Below are positions 1 through 64,000 of a stretch of DNA of 64,000 nt, one piece after another. How positions within the stretch are numbered: position 1 is the stretch's first letter; each line of letters starts with the position of its first letter. Source of the stretch: Cristatella mucedo (lineage: Eukaryota > Bryozoa > Phylactolaemata > Cristatellidae); contig WPIO01000033.1 in NCBI GenBank assembly GCA_009760855.2, forward strand, positions 2,995,501-3,059,500, given 5' to 3'. The notes below the pieces were generated by a model. That model worked only from the letters and a program-made list of their open reading frames with translations. It ran no database searches and was not told the origin of the DNA. A program made the position numbers and the translations under genes.

Positions 1-592
1 ACAGCCATGCTTATTTGCTGTGCTGCTGTGGTGAGGCACTAGTGCCAGTACTCAGGCTGCCTCGAGGAGCTTGTATATCAGAGAGTGCTCTTTGTGGTCA
101 AGTGGCTGCACACCGCGTCGCCTCTAGGTATGTTGTGTATGAGGATAATGTGCTTTGCCTTAAATGCATCATTTGTAGTTATAATAATGAAACATGAGCG
201 CTGTAGTGCCCCCCCCCCCGTGAATCCATCACCTATGGCTGAAGCTTGCTTTGTAAACATTTAGGTACATGTGGATTCGCTTTCTTGTATTTTTTCTGCT
301 TCACTTTTGCTAATTGAGTAATGCCTCTCATTATTATACCATTACCAAAAAGGTGTTGAGAGAGAGGGAGAGAGTCAGGGAGAGAGAGGGAATGAGTGAG
401 AGAGGGAGAGAGAGAGAGAGAAAGAGAGGAAGCAAGAAAGAGATGCTGATGGAGGGAGGCTGAGTGAGGGTAGAGAAAGAGAAGTGTTTCAGAGCTGCAA
501 TGCCCTCTTCTGTGTTCACTTAATCTGTAACATTGACATTGACTAGTTTTTGTGACACCCATGCACTTGTTTATCTCCTCCCGACGTTTCAG
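1..592. other. Intron sequence upstream of the first visible exon
   Basis: No exon is recognisable here. The stretch ends in a polypyrimidine tract and an AG acceptor at 591-592. The missing N-terminus of the aminopeptidase (the segment ending in a motif like SGDAHQ in animal homologues) is not encoded in this stretch, so the preceding exon lies outside the window. A run of C at about 211-220 and an imperfect GA tract at 359-484 are the only visible structures. Confidence 0.75.
359..484. repeat. Imperfect (GA)n purine tract
   Basis: About 125 bases are almost only G and A on the plus strand, broken by occasional T and C. It is an old, interrupted microsatellite in the intron before exon 1. 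Confidence 0.85.
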
Positions 593-62702
<62,110 letters not shown>

Positions 62703-62807
62703 CCGCTGCAACCGTCCACTGTGGCCCTGAGCCAGTGGGAAGTAGCTGGAGCCACAGCTGCTGCTGCAAAAGCATCATTCGTTCGCCTGACCTAAATTGG
62801 CTAGCAG

Positions 62808-62813
62808 AATAAA
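62808..62813 (+). terminator. XPNPEP1: Polyadenylation signal AATAAA of XPNPEP1
   Basis: First canonical AATAAA after the stop codon, 105 bases downstream of it. This would give a 3' UTR of about 120-140 bases. Confidence 0.7.
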
Positions 62814-64000
62814 TTATCGCTAACGAAGCATGTAAAACGCTTACTGCTACCCAGCTACTGGCCGCAGGAATTATCAGATGGCAGGAGCCGATTTGGGGTG
62901 GCGTCTCTCGTCGAGCCGCCAGTGCCGATCTGTCGTGCGAGCGACCGAGGATATCGCAGGGCTCTGCTCCGTCGCCGGCCTCTGTTTCTCTTTGCCGGAC
63001 TGGCGGCACGGTGAACAGCTCGATAGACACGCACGGCGGGAGTCGAGATCTTTTGAGCAAACAGATAGCTGCACTCTGTTTGCCGTGTCGCCCGAAATCC
63101 AGCAGCCGAGCGGCCGGTGCCAGCGCTTTATCTAGCCGGGCACAGCAGAGGCAGCAGGGCCTGCTCACGCTCCGACTCTGCCAACGCCTGCCCTGCCGTA
63201 TGCTCTCAGCAGCTAGCGTACAGCAGCGTCACTGTGGAAATGCCGGGCTGCTGGGAGCTCGCAGTGACACAACCTGAAAGTTGCTGACAGCAGCTGCAGC
63301 TCCAGCTGAGCTCGTGCTGAAGCGGTTACTGTTTGCCATTTCGATGTGACGTCTCCGATGGGATCGGCACTCCGGCGAACTGCACGTGTGCCACGACTGC
63401 TCAGATAAAACCTGAGAAGTGCTCCTTGCTGTGGGAAAAACTGCTGCCGTGTGCTGATGGAGAGCGTGGCGACAGCCCTGTGAATAGAGACTCGGTCGTT
63501 CACTGCCTGAGAAAGCCCGGGCGCCCGTCCGTGGTCGTTAAGCCTGCTTTAAACGATTTTTTTGAGTGTGGCATTTCTAAGAGGCCAAATTGTTCGCAGA
63601 ACCGTCAAACCGCTAAGCCGGCATTGAGTGAGGAATGCATCATCCCTGTTTCTGCAGGTGTCATCCAGTAAGGAACACTGAGCCACTACTCCCCCTAGCT
63701 GTATGTTCTGTAATGACGGTAAATGAAGTTTTAAATCGCAGCTTTAGCGTTAGAGCTGGAAGCACTTCGTAAGCTGCTCTAGCCCTATATGTGCTATGGT
63801 GGTAATCAGCTGTTTCTACCCTGCCTCTTGCTTCTGCATGTTCGTATACCTTAGGTTACTCACTGCTCGTTGAAACTTAATTTCAATGGCTGTTGCCAGA
63901 ATCGCCCGGCCGAGGAGACATATTTAATTTGCTACAAAAGGCAACCATGATTATTAGGTAACCAATTAAAATAGTGGTTATCGGATTCAGAAAGAAGCCT
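62814..64000. other. Downstream flank, CpG-dense, no gene identified
   Basis: From about 62880 to 63540 the sequence is visibly richer in GC and CG dinucleotides than most of the window and has overlapping open frames on both strands, none recognisable. After 63.7 kb it returns to AT-rich sequence. This could be the promoter side of a neighbouring gene or non-coding flank. Confidence 0.5.

Overview
This window is eukaryotic and animal-like. It is almost entirely occupied by one spliced plus-strand gene. I reconstructed 21 coding exons (593-62702) joined by 20 introns that all follow the GT-AG rule and keep one reading frame. Together they encode 590 residues plus a stop, and the protein is clearly a cytosolic Xaa-Pro aminopeptidase of the XPNPEP1 (aminopeptidase P1, M24B) type. 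The C-terminus, stop codon and a polyadenylation signal are inside the window. The first coding exon(s), roughly 40 residues by comparison with the human protein, lie upstream. Every metal ligand and catalytic histidine known from human XPNPEP1 is present.

Layout: exon 1 (593-656) is followed by a 17 kb intron. Exons 2-4 lie at 17.6, 21.8 and 26.2 kb, exons 5-6 at 28.6-29.1 kb, and exons 7-8 at 32.6-33.9 kb. A 9 kb intron follows. Exons 9-10 lie at 43.0-43.3 kb, exons 11-13 at 46.7-49.8 kb, exons 14-17 at 52.3-54.0 kb, and exons 18-21 at 57.6-62.7 kb. Exons 1-11 carry the N-terminal and middle creatinase-like domains. Exons 12-21 carry the pita-bread catalytic domain.

The introns are full of transposon remains. 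A CR1/L2-like LINE (here 'LINE-A') has at least six RT-bearing copies and several tail fragments, two of which are nearly identical to each other over the YADD region. A second LINE-like family ('LINE-B') clusters at 14.9-17.0 kb. Three tRNA-derived SINE families ('SINE-1', 'SINE-2', 'SINE-3') are present, two of them seen nested inside LINE-A copies. A decayed RLE-type (R2/NeSL-like) element lies antisense in intron 8. A foldback repeat ('FB-1') occurs twice, carries a short reading frame conserved between copies, and has its central loop in opposite orientation in the two copies. Long (AT), (AG), (TG) and (CT) microsatellites are also intronic.

The organism cannot be named from this sequence. 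The intron-exon structure, CR1-like LINEs, tRNA SINEs and RLE element point to an invertebrate metazoan with a repeat-rich genome. I see no operon, CRISPR array, phage or bacterial gene. No new multi-gene system is visible. The most unusual items are the FB-1 repeat and the inverted LINE-A pairs around blocks of exons.
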